Positions 1 through 8,891 of a stretch of DNA of 64,000 nucleotides are shown here, piece by piece. Both the position numbers and the translations under genes were made by a program. This DNA comes from VAZQ01 sp963807865. Lineage in GTDB: Bacteria; Pseudomonadota; Alphaproteobacteria; Rhizobiales; Xanthobacteraceae. The stretch lies in assembly GCA_963807865.1 (NCBI GenBank), contig CAWEDK010000034.1:248001-312000 (forward strand). The letters are read 5' to 3'. The stretch's first letter is position 1. Each line of letters starts with the position of its first letter. The notes under the pieces are model-generated. The model made no database searches. It was not told the origin of the DNA and was given only the letters and a program-made list of their open reading frames with translations.

Positions 1-249
1 CGGATTTTCATCGACTACTTCCGCAACTCGCTTGAGCAAACTTCGGTCGCCGCCTACTCGACGCGCGCACGCGCCGGCGCGCCGGTGTCGGCGCCGGTGA
101 CCTGGGAGGAACTCGGACGCACCAAGGGCGCCAACCAGTACACGGTGCTCAACATCGCCAAGCGCCTGCGCGGACTGAAGCAGGACCCGTGGCAGGACAT
201 GAACCGCGTGCGGCAGTCGCTGCCGAAGTTCGATACGCGCAAGCGCTGA
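1..249 (+). CDS. ligD: DNA ligase D, C-terminal end of the polymerase domain (partial)
   Basis: The reading frame is open from the first base and ends at TGA 247-249, giving the last 82 residues. The segment RIFIDYFRNS, then AYSTRARAGAPVSAPVTWEEL, is the characteristic end of the primase-polymerase domain of bacterial LigD, where the enzyme adds nucleotides during Ku-dependent end joining. The last residues (DPWQDMNRVRQSLPKFD) also fit the family's C-terminus. The ligase and phosphoesterase domains would lie upstream, outside the window. No ku gene is visible here. Identification rests on recognised motifs; confidence is high for family, not for domain order of the whole protein. Confidence 0.85.
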   Translation, partial: RIFIDYFRNSLEQTSVAAYSTRARAGAPVSAPVTWEELGRTKGANQYTVLNIAKRLRGLKQDPWQDMNRVRQSLPKFDTRKR

Positions 250-373
250 TCGCGAACGTCTCCGTTCGCCCCCGAGAAAAGCGGTGACGCGGCGGAATGA
301 CGGGGCGGTATCTCAGCCGCGCAGGGATGCGCTAGGATGACGGCAACCAAAAGCATTCCGGGGAGGGACCGCC

Positions 374-1432
374 ATGTGCGCAGACCGCAGCCAGCATCCG
401 ATCGTCCACTTCGTCGGCAGCATTCCGTTGCCGGATACCGAGACCGTCTTCCGTACGCTCTCCGACGCCACCGGCCGTCACATCACCCGGCTGCCGGATG
501 GCGAGACCGGCATTCGTAAGACCTGGATACGCTTCCTGCAGGACGTGCTCGCCGAGAACCCGGCGATCGAATACGCCAAGGACGTGCCGCCGTTCAAGTT
601 CGTGCAATGGGACGGCAAGGTCGTGCGCGAGATTCCGCGGCTTCGCATCAAGGCCGGCGCGACGCCGGATCCCGGCGCTTTCAAAATCGGCTACGCCGAC
701 ATGGCGGTCGAATCCTGGAGCGTGTTCGAGCGAATGCAGAAGGCGGGCGCGATTCCGGCGAGCGTCAAATTTCAGATCAGCATCCCGACGCCGGTCGCGC
801 CGACCTACAACAACATGGTGCCGTCCGACCGGCCGCGCATCCTGCCGGCGCTGACGCAGGCGTTCATCGGCGAGGTCGCGGCCATCGCCAAGGCGCTGCC
901 GAACGACCGCATCGCCATCCAGTGGGACGTCTGCCAGGAGGTGCTGGCCTGGGAAAACTACTACGACCTAGGGCCGGTCGATTTCCGCACCGAGACCCTC
1001 GACGTCCTGACCAAGATCGGCGACGCGGTGCCGCCGGCGATCGAGCTTGGCTATCACCTTTGCTACGGCAGCCCGGCCGACGAGCACATGGTGCAGCCCA
1101 AGGACTCCGGCGTCATGGTCGAAATGGTCAACGCGATCACGGCCGGGGTCGCGCGGCCCATCAACTTCTTCCACCTGCCAGTGCCGAAGGGCCGCACCGA
1201 CGACGGTTATTTCGCGCCGCTGGCGTCGTTGAAGTTGCGGCCGGAGACCGAACTCTATCTCGGCCTCATCCACCACAACGACGCCGCCGGCGACGCGACG
1301 CGCCTCGCAGCCGCGCGCCGCCATACGCGTGTTGACGGCATTGGCACCGAATGCGGCATGGCACGCGGCGATCCGGCGCGCTTGCCGGCGCTGTTGAGCG
1401 CGCATGTCCGTGCGGTGGAGAGTGCGGCTTGA
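374..1432 (+). CDS. MetE-like (cobalamin-independent methionine synthase superfamily) TIM-barrel protein, function unknown
   Basis: A 352-residue protein with a good ribosome site (GGGAGG, about seven bases before ATG 374). The fold assignment comes from the C-terminal segment DGIGTECGMARGD, which resembles the zinc-cysteine region of MetE/UROD-type barrels, and from GYHLCYG in the middle, which resembles the metal-binding HxC of that superfamily. It has only one barrel, about half the size of MetE, so it is not the housekeeping methionine synthase. Proteins of this size are annotated as hypothetical in related genomes; a methyl- or thiol-transfer reaction is plausible but not shown. It stands alone between ligD and a cold shock gene on the other strand. 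Confidence 0.7.
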   Translation: MCADRSQHPIVHFVGSIPLPDTETVFRTLSDATGRHITRLPDGETGIRKTWIRFLQDVLAENPAIEYAKDVPPFKFVQWDGKVVREIPRLRIKAGATPDPGAFKIGYADMAVESWSVFERMQKAGAIPASVKFQISIPTPVAPTYNNMVPSDRPRILPALTQAFIGEVAAIAKALPNDRIAIQWDVCQEVLAWENYYDLGPVDFRTETLDVLTKIGDAVPPAIELGYHLCYGSPADEHMVQPKDSGVMVEMVNAITAGVARPINFFHLPVPKGRTDDGYFAPLASLKLRPETELYLGLIHHNDAAGDATRLAAARRHTRVDGIGTECGMARGDPARLPALLSAHVRAVESAA

Positions 1433-1489
1433 GCCGCGGCCTGCGCCCTCAAGCCGCGTATGCGGTAAGCTCCAACCGGCCGCGGCCGG

Positions 1490-1696
1490 TTACTTCACCT
1501 TCAGGCGGACGGCTGCTTCCTTGCCGCGGTTGACTTCGATTTCGAAATCGATCGCCTGGCCTTCCTTGAGCGTGCTCAAGCCGGCCTGCTCGACCGCCGA
1601 GATGTGAACGAACACGTCCTTGGTGCCGCCGCCGGCAGGTTGGATGAACCCATAGCCTTTCGTCGGATTGAACCACTTCACGGTGCCTGTCGGCAT
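1490..1696 (-). CDS. Cold shock domain protein (CspA family)
   Basis: 68 residues, the usual CspA length. It starts MPTGTVKWFN and carries both RNA-binding motifs, KGYGFI (RNP-1 type) and VFVHIS (RNP-2 type). The ATG at 1696 is chosen over an upstream in-frame start because GGAGGC lies just before it (complement of 1701-1706). The family are single-stranded nucleic-acid chaperones that melt mRNA structure; many alphaproteobacterial paralogues respond to stress or growth phase rather than cold. The composite palindrome 1805-1969 lies in its upstream region and could fall within its promoter or leader. Confidence 0.93.
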   Translation of the reverse strand: MPTGTVKWFNPTKGYGFIQPAGGGTKDVFVHISAVEQAGLSTLKEGQAIDFEIEVNRGKEAAVRLKVK

Positions 1697-1804
1697 ACCA
1701 GCCTCCACTGTTGACAGTGTCACGATACAACCGCCACGGGACCTTGCCCAGTGGAAACGCGGGCGCGGCCGCGTCGCCCGCGCGGCTCCTCGGTGCAGCG
1801 CACG

Positions 1805-1969
1805 CTAGTGTCCCGATTCCGAAGTTCGCATCATTCTGCGGCACCCCCATTTGCGAATTTCGGAATCGAAGGACACTAGCAACTCATTGACCTAGTGTGG
1901 CTTTGGTTCAGAAGTCCGCATTTTCGGACTCGCTGCAAGAATGATGCGGACTTCTGAACCGCCACACTT
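1805..1969. repeat. CTAG-ended paired palindrome, subtype A+B, copy 1
   Basis: Two imperfect palindromes in a row: A1 at 1805-1879 and B1 at 1892-1969, with a 12-base spacer. A1 begins CTAGTGTCC and ends GGACACTAG with arms ATTCCGAAGTTCGCA / TGCGAATTTCGGAAT. B1 begins CTAGTGTGG and has arms GGTTCAGAAGTCCGCA / TGCGGACTTCTGAACC. The same pair recurs at 8325-8490 and 21254-21418 in the same strand orientation. Here the last CTAG of B1 is replaced by CTTA, and that TTA is the complement of the TAA stop codon of the DUF2252 gene, so the element abuts or forms the end of that gene. Confidence 0.9.
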
Positions 1970-3047
1970 ATCGCTGGGCGCGCCGCCACTCCCGCTGTTC
2001 GCGCCGGATGAAGGTCGCCGCGCGGACGGCCGCGGATGCCAGCCATTCGGGATCGCGGTTCTCGAGATCGTGCGCGATGGCGGCATTCTGATTGCCATCG
2101 CCGAGATGGATGGCGGCGAGCTCGCGCCCCATCGCGCGCAGGTACTTCCGGCTGATGAGATCGAGCGGATGGGTCTCGGCGTCGAGCTTGCGGTTGTTCG
2201 GCGACAGCCGGCGGACCACGATGCCGTCCTTGAGATCGAACCAGGGATCCGGTGCGCGGTAGCGGCCGGTGGCGATCTTGAAGCAGTAGAGTCCGCGCGA
2301 GCCACCGTTCGCCCGCGTCCATGCCGACGGCAACGCCGCCTTGACCTCGCGCAGCACCGGCGCGCCCTGCCATTGCGCCAGGCCAACCCAGCGCGGACGG
2401 CCAAGACTCCCGAGCCCCGCGGTGCGCGGGCTGAAGGTCATCTTCAGCTTGGGCGCCGGCATCGCACCGGCGAGCACCTTTGTGTAACGCTGCGGCGGCG
2501 CGTGCTTCAGCGGCTTGAGCGATTCCATCTTCTGCCAGAAATGGACTCGCTCGGTGTTGGGCACGACGACCAGTTGGCGCAGCCAGTCGTAGTCATGGTC
2601 GAGGATGATCGCGTGGGGATTGGCGAGGCCGCGCTGATAGCCCTTGAGCAGGTTCGCGGAGATCGTCCGCGGCGTTCCGACGTGCGGGCAGCCTAGCAGC
2701 GCGCTCGCCGCCAGCCGCACCAGGTCGAGCACGTAAGGCATTTCGGCGGCCTCATCGAAGTCGTTCACGCCCCAGACCAGCCGCCCGTCGTCGTCGCGCC
2801 AGGTGCCGAAATTCTCCAGATGCAGATCGCCGACGGAGAGGACGGACGGTGCGCTCTTGAGCTCGGGACAGACGTCGAAGATGGTCTCCGCCCAGCGCCA
2901 GTAGGTCGCCCGCAGGAACGGGAACGGCGCCTGCGCCATGCGCGCGTGCTTGGTGCGCACGTCCGCCGTCACGACTTCCTTGCCGAGGTGCTGGCGCAGC
3001 CAGGCCTCGTAGGCCTTGGCGGATTTGGTGATGGTCATTTGCGGCAT
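1968..3047 (-). CDS. DUF2252 family protein (kinase-like fold)
   Basis: 359 residues from the ATG at 3047, preferred over the ATG five codons upstream because GGAGGC sits five bases before it. The family signature is visible: GDLHLENFG at residues 73-81 and NDFDEA at 95-100, resembling the catalytic and metal-binding loops of the aminoglycoside phosphotransferase/protein-kinase fold. The substrate of DUF2252 proteins is not known. The stop codon TAA (1970-1968) coincides with the end of palindrome B1, so the C-terminus may have been set by insertion of that element. Comparing its length with homologues would show whether residues are missing. Confidence 0.85.
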   Translation of the reverse strand: MPQMTITKSAKAYEAWLRQHLGKEVVTADVRTKHARMAQAPFPFLRATYWRWAETIFDVCPELKSAPSVLSVGDLHLENFGTWRDDDGRLVWGVNDFDEAAEMPYVLDLVRLAASALLGCPHVGTPRTISANLLKGYQRGLANPHAIILDHDYDWLRQLVVVPNTERVHFWQKMESLKPLKHAPPQRYTKVLAGAMPAPKLKMTFSPRTAGLGSLGRPRWVGLAQWQGAPVLREVKAALPSAWTRANGGSRGLYCFKIATGRYRAPDPWFDLKDGIVVRRLSPNNRKLDAETHPLDLISRKYLRAMGRELAAIHLGDGNQNAAIAHDLENRDPEWLASAAVRAATFIRREQREWRRAQR

Positions 3048-3438
3048 GATGCCTCCCTGCAATCCACGGGTCGTTGGCGCCCGCGTTTCCCTCTGTTTCG
3101 CCGGGCTGCCCGGCCGGTGAGCGTCCGACCGGAACTGCCGTTCGGGCAGCCCAGCGGGGAACTTTATCCAATTTCAGCGTGAATGCATGGGGAATTGCAG
3201 CCGTCACGGGCGCTTGGCGCCCCGGATTTCCGATTGGGAAACCATCGCAGTCCATTCTGGCCTGAACCGGGGACCGGATTGGCGCGACTAACACCGTGGG
3301 CGGGCTTCGGGGATTTTCATTCGATCCACCGCTCGGTCTGGGCTTGTGACGCCGGGAGGCGGCATTCGGGCTCCAGATTTAACAATTTCGTCGCTTCCGG
3401 CTTGCCGCCGGAAGGGTTCGGACAATTCGGAGTCGACA

Positions 3439-3951
3439 ATGCGCAGGATCATTCCTCTGCTGTTTGCGGCAGCGGCCATCCCGGCCCTTGTGACGGTCGC
3501 GGCGCCGTCCGCTCAGGCACGTGAGAGCTCGCTCGCCGCCTATGAGCCCGGCACCATCGTGGTGAAAACCGGCGAGCGCCGGTTGTACCTCATCCTCGGC
3601 AACGGCCAGACCCGCAGCTATACGGTGGGCGTCGGCAGGGCCGGCAAGACCTGGACCGGCACCAGCTACGTCAACGGCAAGTACCTCAAGCCGGCCTGGT
3701 CGCCGCCCGCCGAAGTTCGTGCGGACAAGCCGCACCTTCCGGCCGTCATTCCGGGCGGGAGCTCGTCGAACCCGATGGGCGTCGCGGCGATGACCCTGAG
3801 CGGCGGCGGCGAATATGCGATTCACGGCACCAACGATCCGAAATCGATCGGCGGTTACGTGTCCTACGGCTGTATCCGCATGCACAACAGCGACATCATG
3901 GACCTCTACCAGCGCGTGGCTGTCGGCACCAAGGTGGTGGTGACGCGATAG
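3439..3951 (+). CDS. L,D-transpeptidase (YkuD/ErfK family), exported
   Basis: 170 residues from ATG 3439; an in-frame ATG 31 codons upstream would precede the signal peptide and is rejected. Residues 1-27 form a signal peptide ending SAQA. The YkuD domain follows, with the conserved histidine in YAIHGTND (H129) and the catalytic cysteine in SYGCIRMHN (C145). These enzymes form 3-3 cross-links in peptidoglycan or attach outer-membrane proteins to it, acting in the periplasm. It is monocistronic and followed at once by a strong hairpin terminator. Confidence 0.93.
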   Translation: MRRIIPLLFAAAAIPALVTVAAPSAQARESSLAAYEPGTIVVKTGERRLYLILGNGQTRSYTVGVGRAGKTWTGTSYVNGKYLKPAWSPPAEVRADKPHLPAVIPGGSSSNPMGVAAMTLSGGGEYAIHGTNDPKSIGGYVSYGCIRMHNSDIMDLYQRVAVGTKVVVTR

Positions 3952-3980
3952 CGGCCACGCCCCGGGCCCCGGTTCGGCTT

Positions 3981-4012
3981 GCGCCCGCGCTCCGCGCGGG
4001 CGCTTTGTTTTA
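3981..4012 (+). terminator. Rho-independent terminator of the L,D-transpeptidase gene
   Basis: A perfect ten-base-pair GC stem, GCGCCCGCGC at 3981-3990 pairing with GCGCGGGCGC at 3994-4003, has a three-base loop (TCC) and is followed by TTTGTTTTA. It lies 29 bases after the transpeptidase stop codon. The T-run overlaps the stop codon of the convergent TAXI gene. On the minus strand there is no matching T-run, so it should act mainly on the plus-strand transcript. Confidence 0.85.
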
Positions 4013-5356
4013 TGGCGGCGGTTGCGCCGCGCTGCTCGCGGCGGAGAGCTCGGCCGGCCTGATTGTCGCCTTCAGGCGATCGCGCACCAGTGCGATGTGG
4101 TTGCGCAGCAGATAGAGCATGCTCGCGTAGGCGATCGGCATCTTCAACTGGTTCGCCTGCCGTTCGAGTTGGTCCAGCCGCTCGGTGGCTTCGAGCGGGT
4201 CGAGCTGCGTCCCGGAGGTTTCCATCTCGGCTTCCAGGAAGCGCAGCTCACCGTAGATGCGGGTGATCTTGCGGCGCATGCCCCAGCCGTACAGCGCCGG
4301 TATGAACCGCATCAGCGGATAGAGCACGCCGACGATCGGAATGAGTAGCACGAGCAGCCGGGCGATCAGCGCCGCCATCCAGAACGGCAAATAGTTCTGC
4401 AGGAACGGCCGGCCCGACTTGTAGAACTGCTGCGCCTCGTCGCTGAGCGGGATGTCGATGGCTTCGGCGGCGGGGAACTGACCGGCGCGCTGGAACACCC
4501 CGGGTCCCGAATGAATCTGTACCGCGGTGTTGAGCAGCAGATACTGGATCGCCGTGTTGAGGTCTCCTCGCACGATCAGGCTGGCTTGCGCCGCCACCAG
4601 CGCGGTGTTGGTCGCCGGACGGTTCCGGGCGAGGTCGGCGACGCCGGCCGGCAATGTCACCTTGCTGAGATAGGGAAGCAGCGCCACGTAGGCGTCGGCA
4701 TGCCGGAGGCTGGCCAACTCGATGCGCTCGTCAGCCAGGAGCCGCTTCACGACCGGCGAATCCCATGACTGCAGCATCAGCGCGGCATCGATCTCACCGT
4801 TGAGCAGCTTCTCTTCGGCGGCGTGCGGCGCGAGCGGAAGCAGTTCGCCGGCCTCACGGTCGGCGCCGCTGCGCTTGAGCAGATCGAGCGCGACGACGCG
4901 CGTGCCGCTGCCTTCCGGCCCGATCGACACCTTGCGGCCCTTGAGGTTGTCGATGTCGAGCGGCCGTAGCTCGCTGCGATAGAACAGCCACAGCGGTTCG
5001 AAGAACAACGTGCCGAGCAATTCGAGCGTGGTGTCATCGCTCGGGCTGGCGCTGCCGCTCTGCACCAGCGCCAAACTGACGCCCAAACGGGGATCGCGCA
5101 GCAGCGCCAGATTTTCGACCGCGCCGCCCGTCGGCCGCAGCCGCAGTTCGACGCCGGAACGCGCCAGGATAGCGCGATAGAACTTGCCGACCTCGTGATA
5201 GGCGCCGCCGTCGGGACCGGTGGCCATGGTGATGGAGCGGGGCGGCATTGTGCGCAGCAGCGCAACCGCGACGCACAGGATCACGGCCCCGGCGGCAAAC
5301 AGCGTGAGGGCGAGCCAGTGGCGCCGCAGGAATCGTCTCGCCGACATGCCGGCCAT
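4010..5356 (-). CDS. TAXI-family TRAP transporter solute-binding protein, membrane-anchored
   Basis: 448 residues. An N-terminal membrane segment (about 14-35) is followed by the TAXI domain: TMATGPDGGAYHEVGKFYRA, then GTLFFEPLWLFYR and KGRKVSIGPEGSGTR, all typical of the family. A second hydrophobic stretch near residues 325-350 (MAALIARLLVLLIPIVGVLY) is followed by a probable coiled-coil tail rich in E, R and L. TAXI proteins bind organic acids for TRAP permeases, but no permease gene is beside it, so it may be an orphan receptor. The C-terminal membrane anchor and cytoplasmic tail distinguish this long form from the usual 320-residue periplasmic receptor. Confidence 0.85.
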   Translation of the reverse strand: MAGMSARRFLRRHWLALTLFAAGAVILCVAVALLRTMPPRSITMATGPDGGAYHEVGKFYRAILARSGVELRLRPTGGAVENLALLRDPRLGVSLALVQSGSASPSDDTTLELLGTLFFEPLWLFYRSELRPLDIDNLKGRKVSIGPEGSGTRVVALDLLKRSGADREAGELLPLAPHAAEEKLLNGEIDAALMLQSWDSPVVKRLLADERIELASLRHADAYVALLPYLSKVTLPAGVADLARNRPATNTALVAAQASLIVRGDLNTAIQYLLLNTAVQIHSGPGVFQRAGQFPAAEAIDIPLSDEAQQFYKSGRPFLQNYLPFWMAALIARLLVLLIPIVGVLYPLMRFIPALYGWGMRRKITRIYGELRFLEAEMETSGTQLDPLEATERLDQLERQANQLKMPIAYASMLYLLRNHIALVRDRLKATIRPAELSAASSAAQPPP

Positions 5357-5437
5357 CGCCGATACGGTTCAGTTATGTGCCGGTTTACGTTGCATATGGC
5401 CGCGGCGCACGCGCGCTAGCGGGTTTTGCACAGAGCT

Positions 5438-6511
5438 TTACTTCACCGGCAGCCGGAGGCTCGTCAGGTCGGCGCCCAAGACGACGTTGCCGGTAAATCC
5501 GCTGGCCTCGACGGCTTTCCTGAAATCGGCCGCGGTTAGCGCGCCGCCGGGGACCTTGTAGGCGCCTTGCCGGGCGGCGCCGATCGAAGGTCCGAGGTGC
5601 GTCAGAACCAGATGCTTCGCATTCGCGCGTCGTGCCATGGCGCCGAGGTCGGTGGTGTTGCTCTGGCGATTGAACACCTCCAGCGGCATTCCGCTGTCCC
5701 GGTCGGGTCCCATGACCGGATGCATTGTCGAATGGACGATGACATCCACGTTCTTCGCCAGCAGTTCGACCTGGTCTGAGGTTGAAAGGTTGCGGGGGAG
5801 GGTGAGCACATCGTTAGTCGCATCGCCGCCGATCACCACGCTTCCCGCGGGCGAGTCCACGCGATAGGACGCATGGCCGGGAATGTGCGTCGACCGGATC
5901 GCACTCACCTTGACGTCGCCGCGCGACCAGACGACCTGCGGCTCGTTCTTGGGCTCGAACGTGATCGTATTGGTCAGTTCCGCCGGCCCGCCGACAAGGC
6001 GCACGTCGCCGCCGCCCTCGACCCGCCGCTGCGCGATTTCGCCGGATTGCAGGAAGGCGTCGCCGATATGCGCGATATATTTCGGGCAGCTCACCGTGAA
6101 GCCGAAGCGCGAGGGCGCGCCGCCGCTGCAGACGACGTCGAGCTTCGGGCCGGGCGAGGCCCACATCCAGCGATGCTGAATGATGTCGGCGAAGCCCTCG
6201 GTATGGTCGCCATGCACATGCGTGAAGAACACCACATGCAGTTGTGCCGGGGTAACGTCGAGCTGCGAAAGCCGCATGTTGGTGCCCCGGCCGGCGTCGA
6301 ACTGCAATTTCACCGCGCCGCAGTCGTTGCTGTCGTCGCCGATGCGGATCAAGGTCCCGGCGCCGGCCTGCCCGTTGAACACGGCCGGACCGCTTTGCGT
6401 GCCGGTCAAGATCACGATGAGACATGGCGCTGCTTCCGCGGCCGGCGCGATGACGAGGCACGGCCCCAGCAGAGCAGCGGCGGCGATCATCTGTCGGCCG
6501 AACCGGTTCAT
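5438..6511 (-). CDS. Exported metallo-beta-lactamase-fold hydrolase (RNase Z-like branch)
   Basis: 357 residues with a signal peptide (1-27, ending AEA). The zinc motif HVHGDH is at residues 98-103, with later ligands in STHIPGH and HLGPS. The layout (FDAGRGTNMRLSQL before the HxHxDH) is that of the arylsulfatase/RNase Z branch of the fold, whose exported members are often broad esterases or lactonases; a true tRNase Z would not be exported. GGGAG precedes ATG 6511. It lies in a minus-strand group with TAXI (about 80 bases downstream) and the reductase gene upstream, but spacing does not require an operon. Confidence 0.85.
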   Translation of the reverse strand: MNRFGRQMIAAAALLGPCLVIAPAAEAAPCLIVILTGTQSGPAVFNGQAGAGTLIRIGDDSNDCGAVKLQFDAGRGTNMRLSQLDVTPAQLHVVFFTHVHGDHTEGFADIIQHRWMWASPGPKLDVVCSGGAPSRFGFTVSCPKYIAHIGDAFLQSGEIAQRRVEGGGDVRLVGGPAELTNTITFEPKNEPQVVWSRGDVKVSAIRSTHIPGHASYRVDSPAGSVVIGGDATNDVLTLPRNLSTSDQVELLAKNVDVIVHSTMHPVMGPDRDSGMPLEVFNRQSNTTDLGAMARRANAKHLVLTHLGPSIGAARQGAYKVPGGALTAADFRKAVEASGFTGNVVLGADLTSLRLPVK

Positions 6512-6592
6512 CGTGGTCTCCCTGAAGTTATGAAGAACTCATTTCGCATTGTGATGTGATTGGCATCGTGCATGGGCTGCACGTCGGCCGGA

Positions 6593-7582
6593 TCACGGCG
6601 TGTTCGCAAATCGCGCGCGGTCATGCGCGGCCATAAAGTCGAGTTCCGGGCCGATCGGCACAATGCCGGTCGGGTTCACGTGCCGCTGGCTGCCGTAATA
6701 GTGCTGCTTGATGTGCGCCATGCTCACGGTCCCGGCGATGCCGGGCTGCTGGTAGAGATCGCGCAGATAATTCGACAGGTTGGGATAGTCCACGATCCGC
6801 CGAAGGTTGCATTTGAAGTGGCCGTAATAAACCGCGTCGAAGCGTACGAGCGTGCAGAACAGCCGCCAGTCGGCTTCGGTGGTCTCCGCGCCCGCCAGAA
6901 ATCGCTGGCGCGCAAGCTTTGCTTCAATCTCGTCGAGCGCCGAGAACATTCCGCGGAACGCTTCCTCGTAGGCCTCCTGCGACATCGCAAAGCCGGCGCG
7001 ATAGACGCCATTGTTGATGTTGCCGTAAACCAGATCGTTGATGCGGTCGATCTCGTCACGCAGCGGCGCGGGATAATAATCGGTCCGTACATTGGTGAAG
7101 CGGCCAAACGCGCCGTTGAGCATGCGGACGATCTCGGACAATTCATTGTTGACGATGGTCTTGCGCTCCTTGTCCCACAGCACCGGCACGCTGACCCGGC
7201 CGGTGTAGTTCGGGTCGGCCAGCAGATAGACGTCGGCAAGGTCGCTCTTGCCGTTCACGCTGTCCGGGATGGTGCCGGGGCCGGCGCCGAAGCGCCAGCC
7301 GCGCGGGCCGTAGAGCGGCTCGACCACCGACAGCGACACGATGTCCTCGAGCCCCTTGAGAGCGCGGAAGATGATGGTGCGGTGCGCCCACGGGCAGGCG
7401 AGCGAGACATAGAGGTGATAGCGCGACCGCGCCGCTGCGAAACCGCCATCGCCGGATGGGCCGGAACTGCCGTCCTCCGTCACCCAGTTGCGGAACCGCG
7501 TCGCCGGACGCACGAAGCGTCCCGCCTGGGTGCGGACCTCGTGCCGTTCGTCCTGCCAAACGCCGTCGACCAGCAGGCCCAT
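6593..7582 (-). CDS. Glutathionyl-hydroquinone reductase (Xi-class glutathione transferase, YqjG/ECM4 type)
   Basis: 329 residues. The active-site motif CPWAHR begins at C63, inside SLACPWAHRT, and the C-terminal helical domain begins near residue 150. These enzymes reduce glutathionyl-hydroquinones to free hydroquinones with glutathione, in the cytoplasm, usually linked to breakdown of aromatic or chlorinated quinones. That fits the gamma-resorcylate decarboxylase genes elsewhere in the window, although they are 45 kb away. Start ATG 7582 gives the expected MGLLVDGVWQDE N-terminus. Confidence 0.92.
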   Translation of the reverse strand: MGLLVDGVWQDERHEVRTQAGRFVRPATRFRNWVTEDGSSGPSGDGGFAAARSRYHLYVSLACPWAHRTIIFRALKGLEDIVSLSVVEPLYGPRGWRFGAGPGTIPDSVNGKSDLADVYLLADPNYTGRVSVPVLWDKERKTIVNNELSEIVRMLNGAFGRFTNVRTDYYPAPLRDEIDRINDLVYGNINNGVYRAGFAMSQEAYEEAFRGMFSALDEIEAKLARQRFLAGAETTEADWRLFCTLVRFDAVYYGHFKCNLRRIVDYPNLSNYLRDLYQQPGIAGTVSMAHIKQHYYGSQRHVNPTGIVPIGPELDFMAAHDRARFANTP

Positions 7583-7759
7583 CTAGGGTTCTCCGAGTGC
7601 GGTGCTCCGTTTGGCGCAATGTAGTCGGTATCGCGTGCCGTGACATCATCCGCCCGCGCGGCCATGGACCACGGGCGTGCCAGATGATAAGCGCGCTGCG
7701 GACGGCGTACTGGCCCGCACCGGTAACGTCGCCGCGCCGGGATCCCCGGACGAGGACCG

Positions 7760-8263
7760 ATGAGCGACTTCGCCATTCTGTCGGAAACGCCGGACGACGC
7801 GGTGGCGATCGAGCGCCTGCACGAGCGCACCTTCGGGCCCGGCCGCTACGCCAAGTCGGCCTATCGGTTGCGGGAAGGCGCCGACCACCTGCTCGACCTG
7901 TCGTTCACGGCCCGCATCGGCACGCTGCTGGTCGGATCGGTCCGGCTCTCGCCGATCCGGATCGGCGTCACTCCGGCGCTGCTGCTCGGTCCGCTCACGG
8001 TCGAGCCGCCGTTTCGCGAGCGCGGCATCGGATACGCGCTGATGTCCCATGCGCTCGACGCCTCGCGGCGCGCGGGCCATCGGCTGGTCGTGCTGGTCGG
8101 CGACGAGCCGTATTACGGCAAGGCCGGGTTCAAGCGCGTTCCCGGAGGCCGGCTGGTGATGCCCGGACCGGTCGATCCCGCGCGGCTGCTGGTATGCGAA
8201 CTGGCCGAAGGCGCGTTCGAGGGCGTCGCCGGTCCGATCTGCCCGGACGGTTCCGCGGCGTGA
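7760..8263 (+). CDS. GNAT-family N-acetyltransferase
   Basis: 167 residues. The acetyl-CoA-binding motif is seen as LLLGPLTVEPPFRERGIGYA (the R-G-x-G-x-A loop near residue 95), followed by the VLVGDEPYYGKAGF segment typical of the YhbS-like subgroup. The start MSDFAILSETPDDAVAIERLH is typical of this group. The acceptor substrate cannot be told. It is divergent from the reductase gene on the other strand and is followed by palindromes A2 and B2. Confidence 0.9.
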   Translation: MSDFAILSETPDDAVAIERLHERTFGPGRYAKSAYRLREGADHLLDLSFTARIGTLLVGSVRLSPIRIGVTPALLLGPLTVEPPFRERGIGYALMSHALDASRRAGHRLVVLVGDEPYYGKAGFKRVPGGRLVMPGPVDPARLLVCELAEGAFEGVAGPICPDGSAA

Positions 8264-8324
8264 GGTCGCGCCCGGCAAAGTTAGGACTAACCGCTGAAAA
8301 TTTTGACGCCATCGGCCGTCACGG

Positions 8325-8490
8325 CTAGTGTCCTTCAATTCCGAAGTTCGCATCATTGTCCGGCACCTTCGTTCGCGAACTTCGGAATCGAAGGACACTA
8401 GCAATGTATCAATCTAGTGTGGCTTTGGTTCAGAAGTCCGCATTTCGAACTCGCCGCAAAATGATGCGGACTTCTGAACCGCCACACTAG
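8325..8490. repeat. CTAG-ended paired palindrome, subtype A+B, copy 2
   Basis: A2 occupies 8325-8401 and B2 8414-8490, both fully bounded by CTAG. The spacer is 12 bases, as in copy 1. Arms of A2 are ATTCCGAAGTTCGCA and GCGAACTTCGGAAT; arms of B2 are GGTTCAGAAGTCCGCA and TGCGGACTTCTGAACC. The element fills the gap between the GNAT gene and the HdeA-like gene and ends 47 bases before the latter's probable start. Confidence 0.92.
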
Positions 8491-8537
8491 CGTCCGATGT
8501 GTCATACTCCGGGCCTCCGCAACAGCAGGACGACGTC

Positions 8538-8830
8538 GTGAAATTCGCCGGTGCGATCCTCGTTGCGGCAAGCCTGTTCGTTGCGGGAGCGGCGCAAGCG
8601 CAGCAGGTCGAGCTGTCCAAGCTGCGATGCCGGGCGTTCATCGACCTGCCGAAGGAAACCATCGCCAACATCACGCTGTGGCTCGACGGCTATTACACCG
8701 ACGAGGAAGACCCGGCGGTGGTGGATTTCGACAAGATGAAGGTCAAGGCCGAGAAGCTCGTCGCGCTATTGTGCGCAGAACCCGAGGATGCGGGTGATGA
8801 CGGCCGCCGAGGACGTCATCGTCGAAGTAG
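8538..8830 (+). CDS. HdeA/HdeB-like small exported protein, frameshifted
   Basis: GTG 8538 (AGGA upstream) gives a signal peptide MKFAGAILVAASLFVAGAAQA. The mature part has the family pattern: a cysteine in LRCRAFIDLPKE, the WLDGYY segment, and a second cysteine in LLCAEPEDA. The next expected block, VMTAAEDVI, is in the +1 frame because of one extra base near 8796-8802. Removing a base there restores it. The stop then needs a second correction (TAG 8828-8830 is my best guess). HdeA-type proteins are periplasmic acid-stress chaperones, but rhizobial homologues of this size have no proven role. An ATG at 8499 is possible but would start nine bases after the palindrome. Confidence 0.6.
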
Positions 8831-8891
8831 CCGCAGCTATCGCTTCATCCAAGTCCTGTTCGGCAAATGTGCGGAGCGATCCGACAAGCGG

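Noticed and set aside
6560..7624. 354-codon plus-strand frame opposite the hydroquinone reductase gene
   Set aside because: Antisense shadow of a gene with clear active-site and domain motifs.
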